This document shows, in pieces, positions 37,443 to 49,600 of a DNA stretch of 64,000 nt. Below the pieces are notes generated by a model, which was given only the letters and a program-made list of their open reading frames with translations, ran no database searches and was not told where the DNA came from. The stretch covers positions 32,691,404-32,755,403 of the forward strand of contig CM066916.1 in the NCBI GenBank assembly GCA_033964015.1, given 5' to 3'. Numbering within the stretch: position 1 is the stretch's first letter; every line of letters starts with the position of its first letter. A program made the translations under genes and the position numbers. Origin of the DNA: Scolanthus callimorphus (Eukaryota > Cnidaria > Anthozoa > Actiniaria > Edwardsiidae).

Positions 37443-40400
37443 CTGAGTCAATAGCCCATGAGGCCAAAGGACTGGAAGCAGCGAGGTGGTACTCACTACC
37501 GTCACATGCGAGTTTTCCGACGTATTTTTCTTTACTTATAACGTTTTGCATTTGGCTACTTTGCACTATGGATTATAGAGAAACACGTCGAATTATCTAT
37601 TTTTCAACTGATTTTGATCAATATTTCTGATAATATGAGCAATTTTATCTCCTTACCGGGTGGGGTCTGGTAACTAGTCAAACGCAAGATTCCTTTCTTT
37701 TGCAAAAAAACCCACTTGCACTCTCCCAATATCAAAAATTCGAACGGTACATAACAGTTGGAAAAATCACCAGTCACAACGTTTATAATAAAAACCTTTC
37801 TTTTAGAAATGCCATTTGCAAGTGTTTCTGATAACACCTGACCCTGTAGGTTCAAATCTAGTGAGCCTTTGGCAGTTAAGTGGACTGCGTAGTCAATCAC
37901 AATCATGTGAGCCAATCGGATCCTTGTTCAGTGCACTCCTTTGTCTTGTTTTTCGAGACATGTCGCAACAGACATGTCGCACTAGGCGAAACTAGGAAAG
38001 GATGTGATTGGCTCACGAGTTTGATTGACTACGCTTGATTTTCTTGACAAAAAATGGTCTTCGAAACGCTCTTGGCCTATTTCTTCAAACTTATAGTCTG
38101 ACCTCATTGGCGTTGGTATTGCGAAAAGTTACCTTGCATGTCTGGGTGGATTCTTCAACTCAAAAAATGGAGGGCCGCCATTTCGTTGCCATGGAAGCGT
38201 CAATTTAAACAAAACATGTAAACACATATAACGATCAATTGCATGTTTATTACAAAGTTGCTTGCCTTTCTGTGTATGTATAGTACGTGAGATACAGTCC
38301 ATACCAGACCAAAGAGTCAACTAAAAACTGCTATAAGCCACCTTAGAGTGCAAATTTTCTTAGTTTTTTTATTAATAACACGCAATGGCAGTGGTTCAAA
38401 ATACCTATTTTTTTGCAAAATACAGACAACGCTTCAAATCTACTATGATACCTATTGTCTTGAATAAATTCCCGTTGATTTGCGATAAATGTGAAACTAA
38501 TCGCGCGCTAAAATTATCTGAAAAACAGAAAAAATGAAGAACTTTTCTAAACTGTAATGAATTTCTTCCGAATTGCATAAATTACAAAAATAACATAGTG
38601 AGTTTTAAATCTCGTGTGTTATAGCCGAAATCTACCTCGTCGGTGCGAATGGAATCTCAGATGTATAGGTTTAAATAGTTTGAGCAAAAAACCTTGATTT
38701 TTTAAATGTAAACGAAGAAATTAGAAACAAACTTCGGTAGCAATCACATTTGCTGTAGTTTGTTTAGATATGTAAATTTTATGAAGTGGGGGACAAAACT
38801 TTCAGTAAACTTCACGCCATTGCTAAACTCTCTCAAAATAGGCTATAAGTCCGGGCAATAGACCAAATGACTGCAATTTTACTAGACCACACATCTGTAG
38901 TTTCTTAGTGCAATAAGGCTTATGGTTATCTATATATTAGAGGAAATGCAAACCCCGGTCGTATTATTATGCTTTAAATTTTGGTGGGGGACAATGCTTT
39001 CAGTAAACTTCGAAATTTTATATTTCCAAGAACTTATTTCCGATCTCAGTCAGAATGCCACATTTCGACATAAAAATCTATAGACCACAGTTGGCTCAGT
39101 TTGTTTCATTGCGGCGTTGCTTATTTTGACAATAAATCTAAAAAACCTGAAATACGCTAAAATTATCAAATTTTTGGGACACGAAAATGGCAAAGACGTT
39201 TTCACTATTTTTTCACTAAAAATACCATATAAGTTATTTCATTTAGGATTGGAACTTCGATTTATGGCAAATTTTGCGTTGTATGTTTTATCCATGAAGA
39301 AATAAGGAAAAATATTTTTACACCAGGCGCTGAACGTGTGACGCTGGGACATGCAAATTTGCATAAAAACAGAGATATTTATATTGATTTTTCGATCCTA
39401 AAAAACTCCTTTTCACAAAAATTATTTTTCCAGGGAAAGATGAGTATTAGGTGCATAGACTTGTGCTTAGAGAATAAGTTTACTGCAAACCGATGCTTTA
39501 AAAAATGATTTTAACGGCAAAAATTGGCGAGTGAGTACCACCTCGCTGCTTCCAGTCAAAGGCCGAATGGGCTATTGACTCAGAGGCCATGAGGGCGAGA
39601 GGAATAATTGTTTTAGTCAAATCACACTAGTAGGTCAATTTGTATTGCCAAAAATGTTTTTGATCTGGTCATTTGCCATTTTCTGGCTTTCAAATCCGAC
39701 ACTTTTCGCTACTAGTAGGCTATAACTTGTAGCCTACTAGTAGCTCAACCAATCAGAACGCAGCATTGATAATAGACCACTAGTGTGATTTGACTAAATT
39801 ACATATATCTTATTCGGTAATAGGCCATTTGCACTAACTGGGTCACGTGACCCAATCCCATACATTCAAATAAATCTTGAAAATTCAACTCACTGCCATT
39901 TGCTCAAACTTAGAGATTTTAAGCTGAAACTTGAGTTTTCGACTAATATCAATTGGTTCTTTGTATTTCTGGAATTGATTTTGACAATACATCTCCTTAA
40001 GAGGTAGTTGGGGTCACGTGACCAAGTTAGTGTAAATGGCCTATTAGAGCGGATTTCACATGACTGTCGTGAAAGCAATTGCAATTGAGCAATCACTAGC
40101 CAATCAGAAACAAGAGTAATTACAACTTACTGCTGAATGGTTTCCAGCCCAGCCAATCAGGAGCCGAACCAATTCCTTGCTTGTAATTAGTTCGCAATTT
40201 GATTGGTTGATAGAAATAAGCAGCCAATGAGAAAGCAAACTAATTGCAAACACGACGGTCATCTGAAATCCGCTCTAAAGGCCTATCATCAACCAGTAGC
40301 ATTTGCACCCTGTATTCTTTTCTTTTCAAATTGATCCATTGTTTTTCGGCTGTTCTGATTGGCTGATAGCCTGCAAAGATGCTCAGTAATTCAGTATATC

Positions 40401-41061
40401 GGTCACACTTTGAATAATGCAACCTTAAGGGCCTCTTTGATTTGAAAAATAAGAAATGCTGTCTGCTGTCTGCCATGATGCTATCATAGAGGGGTATGGA
40501 TACCATTTAGTATGACACAGTCATTGCATGATTTAAAATAAATACAAAATCCAACTCACCATCAAATGTCCCTCCAGCAATGAGTGAAGGAGCCTTAGGG
40601 TGGAAAGCAATGCTTAACAGACAGCTCTGTCAAATAAAAAGCACTATATTAACTTTACAATCTGAAAAATGTTCCTGCTTCTTGTCTAATCATTTCTCTT
40701 ATTTTTGGGACAGCCTAATGCACTTTGGATGCTTTCAAAACTTATTTGAAATCTTCTACTGTGGAACATTTTAATAATTCACCTCCACTATGCTTGTACA
40801 TACTGGGTAGCCATGGTTTGCCTCTCTACCATGAAAGATGTTGTGTTTCAATTTCAAAATATTTGGTTTCAATTGTGTGGAGTACCAGTAAAGTAAAAGA
40901 GGCTGGGGTAGACCACTCTAAAACATGAAATTTAATAATCGATTTATTACCAGTATTATCAATCACAGATTAGAAAATAAACTTACAGATAAGTCCACAG
41001 TGGTATCTGGCTTGCTTGCATTGATATATTTTCTGTCGATGTTCCAGGTACAAACCATTGA
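30947..41061 (-). CDS. DYNC2I2: Dynein-2 intermediate chain 2 (WDR34), 5' end missing
   Basis: DYNC2I2 is a WD40 intermediate chain of the dynein-2 motor, which drives retrograde intraflagellar transport in cilia. Exons in order: 41061-40987, 40626-40560, 37380-37286, 35617-35573, 34730-34574, 34319-34212, 33401-33247, 32510-32385, 31709-31630, 31076-30947 (345 codons plus stop, all phases consistent). Recognisable family stretches are [78 protein letters not shown] and the ending [19 protein letters not shown]. The vertebrate protein is about 536 residues, so roughly the first 190 residues, including the light-chain-binding region, are not represented. The visible first exon opens with S-M-V-C-T-W-N, matching the first WD repeat. 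No start codon or promoter is found before the next gene at 43664. Confidence 0.88.
31200..31380. repeat. ggcgacca-type minisatellite, copy 1
   Basis: Repeated ctgggcgaccaaaa, caggcgacta, ctggcgaccaac, ctggcgaccac and caggcgaccaaa in one orientation. A related inverted-orientation block is at 33880-34060. Both lie in DYNC2I2 introns. Confidence 0.7.
31780..31992. repeat. Trinucleotide-rich tract and poly-G
   Basis: cat, caa and cgt triplets (catcatcatcaacaataaca and similar) run for about 170 bp, ending at a run of about 20 G at 31973-31992. The open frames across it are low-complexity artefacts. Confidence 0.8.
32998..33229. mobile_element. MITE family A, copy 3
   Basis: ttaaagagcccatgtcagcc and ggctgacacaggctctttaa; the body closely matches 4550-4778. 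It ends 18 bp from the donor of a DYNC2I2 exon, the same kind of position as copy 1 beside an SRCR exon. Confidence 0.85.
33550..33790. repeat. Cluster of palindromic ctggaatttccag motifs
   Basis: Three or more copies of cctggaatttccagggg and variants occur with accccct spacers. It belongs to the same general family as 26480-26712. Confidence 0.75.
33880..34060. repeat. ggcgacca-type minisatellite, copy 2
   Basis: Degenerate units ttgtcgccaaatagtgaagt, tggtcgccattacag, atttggcgactagg and attggcgacaatatgg lie in tandem, in both orientations. Confidence 0.65.
36044..36192. repeat. 149 bp near-perfect palindrome
   Basis: ataaagtagcagtgatatac runs to acaatt, then a three-base centre at about 36118, then the exact complement back to gctactttat. 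Arms of 73 bp appear perfect. Confidence 0.92.
36249..36276 (+). ncRNA. Hammerhead-like motif
   Basis: ctgagga, then the hairpin gaccggttcggtc, then gaaa and gatc. This is the hammerhead core layout (CUGAUGA, stem II, GAAA) with G in place of U at the fifth core base, so it is probably inactive. It lies 57 bp after the perfect palindrome. Confidence 0.4.
37413..39612. mobile_element. 2.2 kb non-autonomous element with L-type ends
   Basis: Inverted ends of about 90 bp share acaattattcctc, gggctattgactcag and ggaagcagcgaggtggtact. The interior is AT-rich and has no long frame. It sits in the DYNC2I2 intron between 37380 and 40560, immediately left of the M element at 39615-39795. Confidence 0.75.
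37888..38030. mobile_element. Small MITE nested in the 2.2 kb element
   Basis: tgcgtagtcaatcac with gtgagccaatc on the left; gattggctcacga and tgattgactacgc on the right. Confidence 0.7.
39615..39795. mobile_element. MITE family M, copy 2
   Basis: Nearly identical to 23238-23420, including the internal tactagtaggctataactt and its complement. Confidence 0.8.
40045..40277. mobile_element. MITE family B, copy 2
   Basis: tagagcggatttcacatgac and tgaaatccgctcta; the body matches 6484-6741. Confidence 0.82.
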
Positions 41062-41845
41062 CTGTAGAGTGAGTAAAGAAAAGGTTAAACAATATTTATG
41101 TGACCAGGTCACCAATCAGGAAATTGGTGATAGGCTTAATACCGCTTAAGTTCGGTTTATTTAATTAATTTCCTGTTAGCGGCAATGGGGCCTTTGATTC
41201 AGTCAGCCTAAATTAAGGTTGGGTTATTTTAATTACTGGTGCGCTGGTGCTATTCACATTCTTATAGTTAGAACAATTTAGTAATGCGCGTCGTTTCCGG
41301 AGGAACTATCCTAAAAGCTAGCGGCAAGCGTCCTTTAGCTCAGTTGAGTTTTGGAGTTTGTGTTGAGAAGAACTGAGTTGGAGCGAGCAAGCACAAGAAG
41401 CTATGTATAAGGGAGGCTACAAGATAATATTTATAACGAAGAACTACTTCTAGTAGTAAAGGTATGAGAACTTCCCCTATATTACTTTTAGTTACTCAAC
41501 TCAGGTTTAGCTATTTTTCATGTGTTCAGACTTTGTTGGAGTTTACCGCTACACGTGGCATTCGTGTCAGTTTTGCTTGGAAAGCTTCTGTAGTTTTGTT
41601 ACCATAACCAGCTCGGATCTTAGATAACTTTTGTTTACAATTCTGTGCACTTCGCGTGTTGCACTTTTGCAAGATGTTGTTGTTGTAATTCACTCGGGGA
41701 ATAATTTCGGCTTAGAGTTGTTCATATGCTTCTTAGCTCTGTTATCCGTTATCCATTTTGTTGTAAGTAGTATTTCTTAGGTTAAGCTTTCGCTATTTTA
41801 GTGTTCTCATTCAGTTTTGAGAGATTTTCGGGTTTTGTAAAGCCT

Positions 41846-42066
41846 GGTGCACACTAGCGACATAACGACATAAGGACGTTATGTTGCAACGAAAAAAGTA
41901 CGGGAAAATAATTGAAACAATCAATATTTTCCATGGATCTTCATTAGATTACTTCACCAAAGCAATCTTATGTTATTTTTTGACGACTTCAACTTCTTGA
42001 AACCACTAAATTTTGATCGTGTGACATTTTTCTTATGTCGTTATGTCGCAAGTGTGCACCAGGCTT
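41846..42066. mobile_element. Harbinger-like MITE R
   Basis: Ends agcctggtgcacactagcga and tcgcaagtgtgcaccaggct, with taa on both sides as a possible 3 bp target duplication. A taa duplication suits the PIF/Harbinger superfamily. Confidence 0.75.
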
Positions 42067-42119
42067 AAACAGCAATAATTATTCAATGGACACGTGTGTT
42101 CATGGCTGAGTTCCACTCT

Positions 42120-42296
42120 AAAAGCTGGATTTCTTAAATTAAGGAAATTGTTTCTTAAATTAAGGTCCCCAGATAAGAAATTCTTGGTTTCTTGATTTAA
42201 GAACAACAATTTCTTAAAATAAGAAAGCACATAATTTCTCAAAACAAGAAAATTCTTAGAATAAGCAACAAGTTTCTTAAAATAAGAAACAGGCAT
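42120..42296. repeat. Array of tttcttaaaataagaaa palindromes
   Basis: Five to six degenerate copies of tttcttaa(a/t)ttaagaaa-type palindromes, each itself an inverted repeat, follow one another about every 25-35 bp. Confidence 0.8.
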
Positions 42297-42718
42297 ATAT
42301 GACTGCGACTACCCAAGGACCTGTGTTTATAAGGCGCGAGTTGTCCCAGTTAGCCAAGTTGAAACTCATCTTCTGGTATGCTGAAAAATACTTGAACCAA
42401 TCACAAGCTGCTTCGACTGCCTAGCTGGAATAACTCACCTCTCATAAAGCCGGCCCTAAATGATGTAGCTCACACGTACAACAAAATATTCTCTCTTTAA
42501 TATCTTGTTTTGTCACACCACAAGTCTCTGAAACCAACTGCATCTGAGTTGGCAGTGTCAATAAACTAGAATACATTCATTTTTGTCCACCATGTCACAA
42601 TCATTCTGCTAAGGTACCCGACTAATTACATGGGCATGGTAACATTCATTAACATGCTGATCAAAAGATGATCAGCCTTATTTGTAAGGTTCGCGTGAAA
42701 TCTGTACTACAATACGCT

Positions 42719-42902
42719 ACAGCCATTCTCAGTTACACGTGGTCGCAGGAAAAAAGGCTTTCAAGCGAAAACTCGTTTTTGTCAAAGTTTCCAAGGCAAC
42801 ACATTTGCTTTCGCTGGCTTGTCGTGCTCAGACAAGACAGAAAAACAAGTTTTCGCTTGCAAACTTTTTTCCCGGTGACCGCGTGTAACTAAGAATGGCT
42901 GT
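42719..42902. mobile_element. Palindromic MITE S
   Basis: acagccattctcagttacac and gtgtaactaagaatggctgt, with inner arms agcgaaaactcg and caagttttcgct. Flanking gatgatcagc...ttgtaaggtt occurs directly repeated on both sides (42668 and 42946). Confidence 0.75.
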
Positions 42903-43018
42903 AAGCTCCAAACATGAATGGGGAGGGGAAAACGTTTGTTGGTCAAAGATGATCAGCTTACTCAGACAACAAATTTGTAAGGTTCACATTATGCATTTCT
43001 GTACTCAGGTGTGTTAAG

Positions 43019-43555
43019 GCATTTGCAAATATCTTGTGAAGGAACAGCTGCGGTAACCAAACTTGGCAGTTATCTTAATTTTTGTCAGCTTCAGGATTTT
43101 GACAGTACTGGTTCTCATGGAAACAAAATTAAGGGGGCTCGATGCTAATTTTGCTTTTTTGACCTTCAATTGAAAATGGGAACAGAGCAATTTACGTATA
43201 TTTTCATTGTTTACATTGTTCCCCATTATAAATTTGCCTTTTAATCGTGTCCAGCATCATGTGGTCGTGTGAAACTTTGCCATAGTAACAAACGATACCT
43301 GTCTATCACAATTACATTTAAAGGTGGCCTGCCTTAAAAGGCAATTTATTATGGAGAACAACGTAAACAATGAAAATGTACATAAATTGTTTACATCCTT
43401 AGATGCCCTATGTTCCCCATTTTCATTTGAATGCGAAAATGACAAAATTAGCATCGTGCCCCCCTAATTTAATATATTAAGGATGGCACAATTAACACAC
43501 CTGACAAGTTTGGTTACCTCGGCTCTATCCCTTCACGAGATATTTGGAGATATGC
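43019..43555. repeat. Long imperfect inverted repeat
   Basis: Arms of about 220 bp start gcatttgcaaatatcttgtg and end gatatttggagatatgc; both carry aattagcatc-type and tgttccccat-type motifs in opposite orientation. Confidence 0.75.
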
Positions 43556-43663
43556 TTTTGATCCGCGTATAAGCCCCTCTCCGTGCAAGTAAAGCCTTAA
43601 CATACCTGAGACTACAAAACTGCTTTTTAGCTCCAAACATGGGGGCAGCCCGGTTCTGCTCAA

Positions 43664-46600
43664 TTAATGTCCTTTGATCATCTTGACAATCTCTTTCTCT
43701 ACTCGCTTGTATGTGTGCGATTTCCTTTCTTGTTTAATGCCCAACACGTACTCCTCTAGAATGGTATACATGAGTTTCTTTTCCTTGTCGTAAGCTAAAT
43801 TCAGCCCAAAAAAACAGGCCATTAAGGCCAGTAGGGCGCGGTCGTACTGGAGGCTTGTGACTTCTGCAAATATTTTTTTATCTATGACAATAAATATCTG
43901 CGACGCCATTTCTCCATCTTCCTGACCAAACGACGCAAGGATTGGGGCAGTAGAAGACAAAGTCTTCAGAAAGTCATCTGGTGAACCACTAGCCTGAAAA
44001 GAAAACAGAGTATATTTAACTGGTTTCTACTGCACATCTCAGTAATACCATATTTCAGATATTTCCCCTCTGAATCCCCTACCCAGCCAACATAGATAAT
44101 GGAGTAGAGGACTACAACAATTAAATAGGGAGCAGCATAGAATAGTTAAAATGTACATGTGTGGTGGATATGGATAATTTCTGGAACCACATATGTATAC
44201 CATTATTCGCAAATAATACATATATGTTATTTACCAGCTGGGAGGTTCGTATTAGGGAAAAACTGTGACCGAGGGCTGAAAAATGTTCATTTTCTAGGTA
44301 GAGGTCACAGTTTTTGCCCATACGGACCGACCTAAAGCCGGTAAATAACTTATTTATTTTTTTCCAACTCTAAAATTTGATTTTCTCGATGGAAACAAGC
44401 GCGCGCAAATGGTTACCGTGACCTAGGTCAGAGATAGGAAAATATTGCCCCCGCGCGCACGCTCTGAGAACCAATCAGATTGCAGAATTCGTTACCGTGC
44501 CCTCTAGGAAACAAATAATGTATGATACGGTATACCTTCAGGGGTGGCTCTCACGCGATCTTCGCACAATTCCTATGTACTATATAATATATCAAACTAA
44601 AGGTAAAAGGATGAGCTAGGTGTATCAGCCTTAATATTTGTGTTTGTGATTTAGTAAAAAAGAACTAGAAATCATTGAAAGCCTGAAAAAAATCAGCGGG
44701 TATTTTTCAAGCGAATTAATGGTAAGAAACGGCTATCTTATATTCTTATTTATACCACAACGCAATGCACGCGTTTCTCGAATTCTGATTGGCTCTCAGC
44801 CATGGGTACATAAAAGTATATACCATGAAACGCACCGAAAAAACAACGAAAACACCGTTTGCCCGAGCTCGTGCGCTGTTTTGATATATATTTTTGTCTT
44901 TTTGTTGTGGTATACAAAAGTTTAGCTGTTATCTATACAAATGTAGCTTCTCTGTGATAATTTATGACCTTCTGTGTAGAAAATCAGCTCCTCCGCAGAA
45001 AATCACCTCCTCCGTAGAAAATCAGCTTCTCTCCGTAGAAAATTCACAGCTCCTCCGTAGAAAATCAGTTCCTCTCTATAGAAATATCCCTTCTCCGTAG
45101 AAAATCCAAAGCTCCTCCGTAGAAATATCCTCTGTAGAAATATCTTTTCTCCGTAGAAAATCCACAGTAGAAGATCCCGCAGTAGAAGATCAGTTCCTCC
45201 GTAAATGTCTCTTCTCCGTAGAAAATATGGGTCCTCTGCGCTACCCGACACATGTTGGGACGTGACTTATAAGGGACGCCTGACCTAGAGACCTTCTACG
45301 GGAAAGAGACATTTTCACGGAGGAGCTGATTTTCTACGGAGGAGCTGTAGATTTTTTCTACTGCGAAGAGACTTTTCTACGGAGGAGGTGATTTTCTACG
45401 GAGAAGTCTATGAATTATCACAGAGAAGTTGCATTTCTAGAGATAACAGCTAATCTTTTGTGCAAAACAGCCGTGTCCCTTGTAGGCTACCGGACGATTC
45501 TCACACAAATCACACAGTAATGTTTAGGCAAAAGTATTTTTTTCCAAAAAGACAATATATCCAATTCAAAGGTTTGGCGCGTTGTACGAAGTCGTGCGCC
45601 ATTCTTATAAATAAACACTCGGTTCACAAACAACAGTCGTTTGACAGCCTTTTGGAGCCCGGTATAAAATTTTAGAAATCTATTCTGCAAAATGTTTAAT
45701 CACAAAAAATAAATACTAGGGCATATACCTCAGTTTTTTACCTTTAATTTGATATATAATGGTAATTGAACTGAAGTCAATTAAATTATACTAACGAGTA
45801 CAAAGCTTACAAAGGTTCTGTGTACAAATAAAGATTTAAAAAGTGCTAAAATTAATAATGCTATTTCCGACGTTTCGAGGCTACTGCCTCTTTATCAGGG
45901 AAAAGCGAGAACTGCGAGACACTTCGGTCGGTTGCATGTACTTGTCTCTGTGGTTGAAGGGAGAGAACTGCGCACGACGGTATCTTGGAGATTCTTATCC
46001 GTCGGTACGCGCATAGGACCCGCAGTGGCTGGAATATACCTCCGATGTCGTCCTCGTTTTTCAGAATGGTGAGGTTTTTGACCATTATATCACGGATGGG
46101 TGAGTTGTTAGGATGGTATGTTAGGACGAGTGGTATGGTGTCGTGCTGCTCTGTATTTGTATCACGTGGTTGAAGCGCTGTTTCTCGTGTGATAGATGGC
46201 CACTCTGCCAAGGGCATCATTAACCACCTGCGGAGGGATACCCCCGTTTGCTAAAAAAGCCTGTCATCTCTTTACTTGTATCCTCGTACTCAGCGGGGTT
46301 CCCGCCAATGCGCTTCAGATGTAGAAATTGACTGAAAGGGATTGAGTCTTTACATTTGCTTGGATGTGAGGAGGTGTAGTTATAGCAGTGAGAGTCGGTT
46401 TATGTGTAAAATATTCCAGTCATCAGGCGATTTGCTGTTGGTCGCAGCTTTAGATTTAAGAAGGTCAGGAAGGGGACTTCAGTCTCGGAGATAGAGAGCT
46501 AAACTTGAGGCTTGGGTGGTAGCTATTGACAAGGGTAGCAAACTCCTATCTCATCTTTGCTATAGGAAGCAGCTCCGAGGATGTCATCAATGTACCTTCT

Positions 46601-49600
46601 GTAAAGGTCCGGTTTGGTTCCAACATACTCTTCAAAGATCTTTTCTTCTATGTAGCCCATAAACAGAGAGGCGTAATTGGGACCAGGTTTGCTTTCCATG
46701 ACTCCCATAGCAACACCTCCGGTTTGGCGGTAGATTAAATGGAAAGGTATTCAGAGTCATGACAAGCTCCGCTAGTCTGACGAGGGTTTCGGTGGGAAGT
46801 TGTAGATTTCGCGCTTATCGAGAAAGTGAGTGAGGCATGGAGATTGTCTTGGTTAGGGATGACTGTGTAAAGCGATTTTACGTCCACGGTGAAAACAAAG
46901 TTGGTGGTGCCAGTGAAGCGGAAACCTTCGGTTTACCTAAGCAAGTGATTAGTGCCCTTCACGAAGCTTGGTCTAGATAGGTAGCCAACATCTCGGTAGG
47001 ACAATTACACGCTGACTACACAATCCAATAGGTCGACCGGGATTCCGTTTGAATCTGAGGCATGCTCTTCAGTTGCTTTTCTTTACCCTGATGAAGAGCC
47101 AGTAGCCTCGAAACGTCGGAAATAGCATTATTAATTTTAGCACTTTTTTAATCTTTATTTTGTAAACCAGACAAAAATTGCACGACACGATTTTTTTTTG
47201 CGACTGCCCAATTAATAACAAAAGAGCAAAATTGAACGGCCATGTTCGACCGTGGCTTCCTTCTTTTGTTACTTGCTCCTTGAGGGGCTATTGGTCCGAG
47301 GTATTCCACGTATTAGGAAAGTCATGTACAGTATTACCACTTAATTATATCCATTTTGAAATCATATTTTATATCTCGTCGATGTCCGCTTCCCTAGAAG
47401 AAAGGCAAACCCGGCAAACCGGAAACAAGGTCAACCTCGTCCCAGGGTCTTCTCGGTCGTTTTTCAAAATGGCGGTTGACTCAGTGGGAGTCACATGACC
47501 GTGTCGGAACAAAGGACAAACCTCAACTTTCAAACAGTGGTCAGCCATCTTGAAATTACCCACAAGACCCTGGGGAGATCGGCGGCTTAGGGTCACAGGT
47601 GCGTAAGAATTACCGTATGAATATACATGAAATGGTACTTTCTGAGAAAAATACTCCAGCACTTGAAAGCATATTAAAAGGTAAATTGATCCTTGGTTAT
47701 CTAGTGATTGTCTTAGCTTCTTACCTGGAGTTAAAGAGTCATTTTCGGGCATGAAATTCGCTGTCATAGCCGAACTCACTCGCTCGACAACACAGATTTA
47801 ATTTCACACAGAAAGGGGCTCTTAAATCCCTGGAAAGACATGACAAGACATTCACCAGATAAACAATGAGCAATTACTTTATATAATGTCAAGCGCTGGA
47901 GTATTTCTCCAAAAAAAAGTGACCATTTCTTGTGGTATTAATTCACTCTCCTGTGAACTCCGTGGATTCGGGGACCTGAGGAATTGTCGCTGGATGTACT
48001 GATTATATTCATTTCAAAATCGTCAATTGATGTCAAACTCTGGAAAATCGCGTCTGAGAAAAAGTCACAAATGTCCTTCAAGGTACTGTAACGAAAGAAA
48101 GTTATTCATAGTTTTGCTAATGTTGTTATGTTTTCAAGCAAAATGAGAAAGTGGGGATTCCACACAAAAAAGAAATGCAGGAAAATTGCTTTTCTGCCAT
48201 TTTCCCCCTGCAATCTGATTGGTAAGTGCCTTTTAATAATGAAATCTGATTGGTTAAATTTTTCAGTGTTGCATTTTGATTGGCTGAGAAAAAGATGCGA
48301 TTTGGGCTGCAGATGGTACTCAAATCGCATTGTGCAGAGCCAATCAGATTTCAGGATTTGCTAGTGATTTCATAATGGATAAAAGAAATCATACATAGGA
48401 ATTGTGTGAAAAGCATGTGAGAGAGAATATTTCTACAAGAGCCACCCCTGAAGGTACCTTATCCTTAACAGGTACTGTGGCCCGAATAGTAGTTTGTGGC
48501 CAGATTAGCATCAAATAAACAATATTCCTGAGATGTCATGTTATTGTCCTTTTCACACTTATAGCACAATTAATTACTGGCTTACAACTTGAGTTCAGTT
48601 TTAGAATGTTTTTGTTTACAGTCAAAAGACATTAAGCATGCCCCCCCCCCCCCGAGCTATTATTGATTTTTCAATATTGCATTATTGATTTCTTTAATTG
48701 ATTTCAAAAATGCATTCTGGAATCCAATATTCAAATTGTGAATCGTCAAATTTTGTGCTCTGATGAGATTCTGATTCATCGAGACTCATAATTTTGAATA
48801 TTGGATCATGCCAGAATGCATTTTTGAATTCAATAGTGAAATCAATAATGCAATAATGAAATCAAGAAATCGACTCCAGGATGGGCATGCTTCATGTCTT
48901 TTGGCTGTAAATAACCCCAATTTTGTCACGCCTTTATTTGCCTAAGTAATGTTTTCACAAAGTTATTTGATGATCCAATTGCTATAAAACTTACAGATGG
49001 TATCTCAACCATTAGAGCCTGTTCACCGAGGTCAAACAGCTTCGGAAATTCACCAAGGAAGGAGCCAAATTGATCATCTAAAAAGGACAAAAATAAAAAG
49101 GCTTTCATGCAGAAGTGTTAGTGCACAACATTTTATCCCTTTTTAACACTTCACATATGGTTGATCTACTGTTGTTTCCTATGCTATAAATAAATAAATC
49201 TGAATTTATTTTGTTGAGCAATACTCACCTCCAACTATATCACCTTTTACCACCCCATTTGCTAGTTTACTGAGTTTGGTCAGGAAAGCAGCGATCAAGC
49301 TCTGGTCATGATCGATGGAGCTTGACTGTACATATAACTCCAATTCGTTCAACAACTGTTGAAGTAATTAAGTGAGATGATCAGTAAAGGCGTTGAACTC
49401 TTGATATCTCAAACTCTAGATAACTCCGCCCTTTTCTATTTCCTTTTAGAAGGTTCGAGTTATTTACCCAGTGTACCAGAGGTAATTAGTAGAACATTCC
49501 AGCAATTCTTCTTTTAAGTCTTGACGGGACCTTGTGTCAGTTCCCGTTCCTTCGGTTGACATATCATAAAAGTTGGTGCCATTTTGTTTATAACATTTTT

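Larger units (their letters stand above)
41062..43663. other. Gap between DYNC2I2 and the SAM-domain gene
   Basis: Expected to hold the 5' exons of DYNC2I2, but both strands were read and no matching exon was found. It contains the elements at 41846-42066, 42120-42296, 42719-42902 and 43019-43555, and at 41280-41840 a non-coding stretch of unknown nature. Confidence 0.6.
45826..47165 (-). mobile_element. Penelope-like retroelement remnant
   Basis: Inverted ends of about 70 bp (aaataaagatttaaaaagtg ... tgctatttccgacgtttcga and complement) enclose reverse-transcriptase remains on the minus strand. The 1.3 kb length against about 3 kb for a full element shows heavy deletion; the GIY-YIG endonuclease is not seen. 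Confidence 0.75.
44531..48457. mobile_element. 3.9 kb inverted-end composite region
   Basis: taccttcaggggtggctctc at 44531 and its complement with cacaattcctatgta inverted at 48391-48457 bracket the region. It contains the foldback 44922-45453, the retroelement 45826-47165 and MITE D copy 2. It may be one large element with later insertions or two related ends by chance. It lies inside the last intron of the SAM-domain gene. Confidence 0.5.

Noticed and set aside
45003..45253. Frames of 60-80 codons with FLRR repeats
   Set aside because: Translation of the ctccgtagaaaatcag foldback array, not a repeat protein.
47690..47779. Possible first exon of DYNC2I2 (methionine, 14 codons, then gtaaga)
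   Set aside because: It adjoins an inverted repeat (arms near 47640 and 47890), no matching second exon exists, and it lies inside the last intron of another gene. The residues do not resemble the DYNC2I2 N-terminus.
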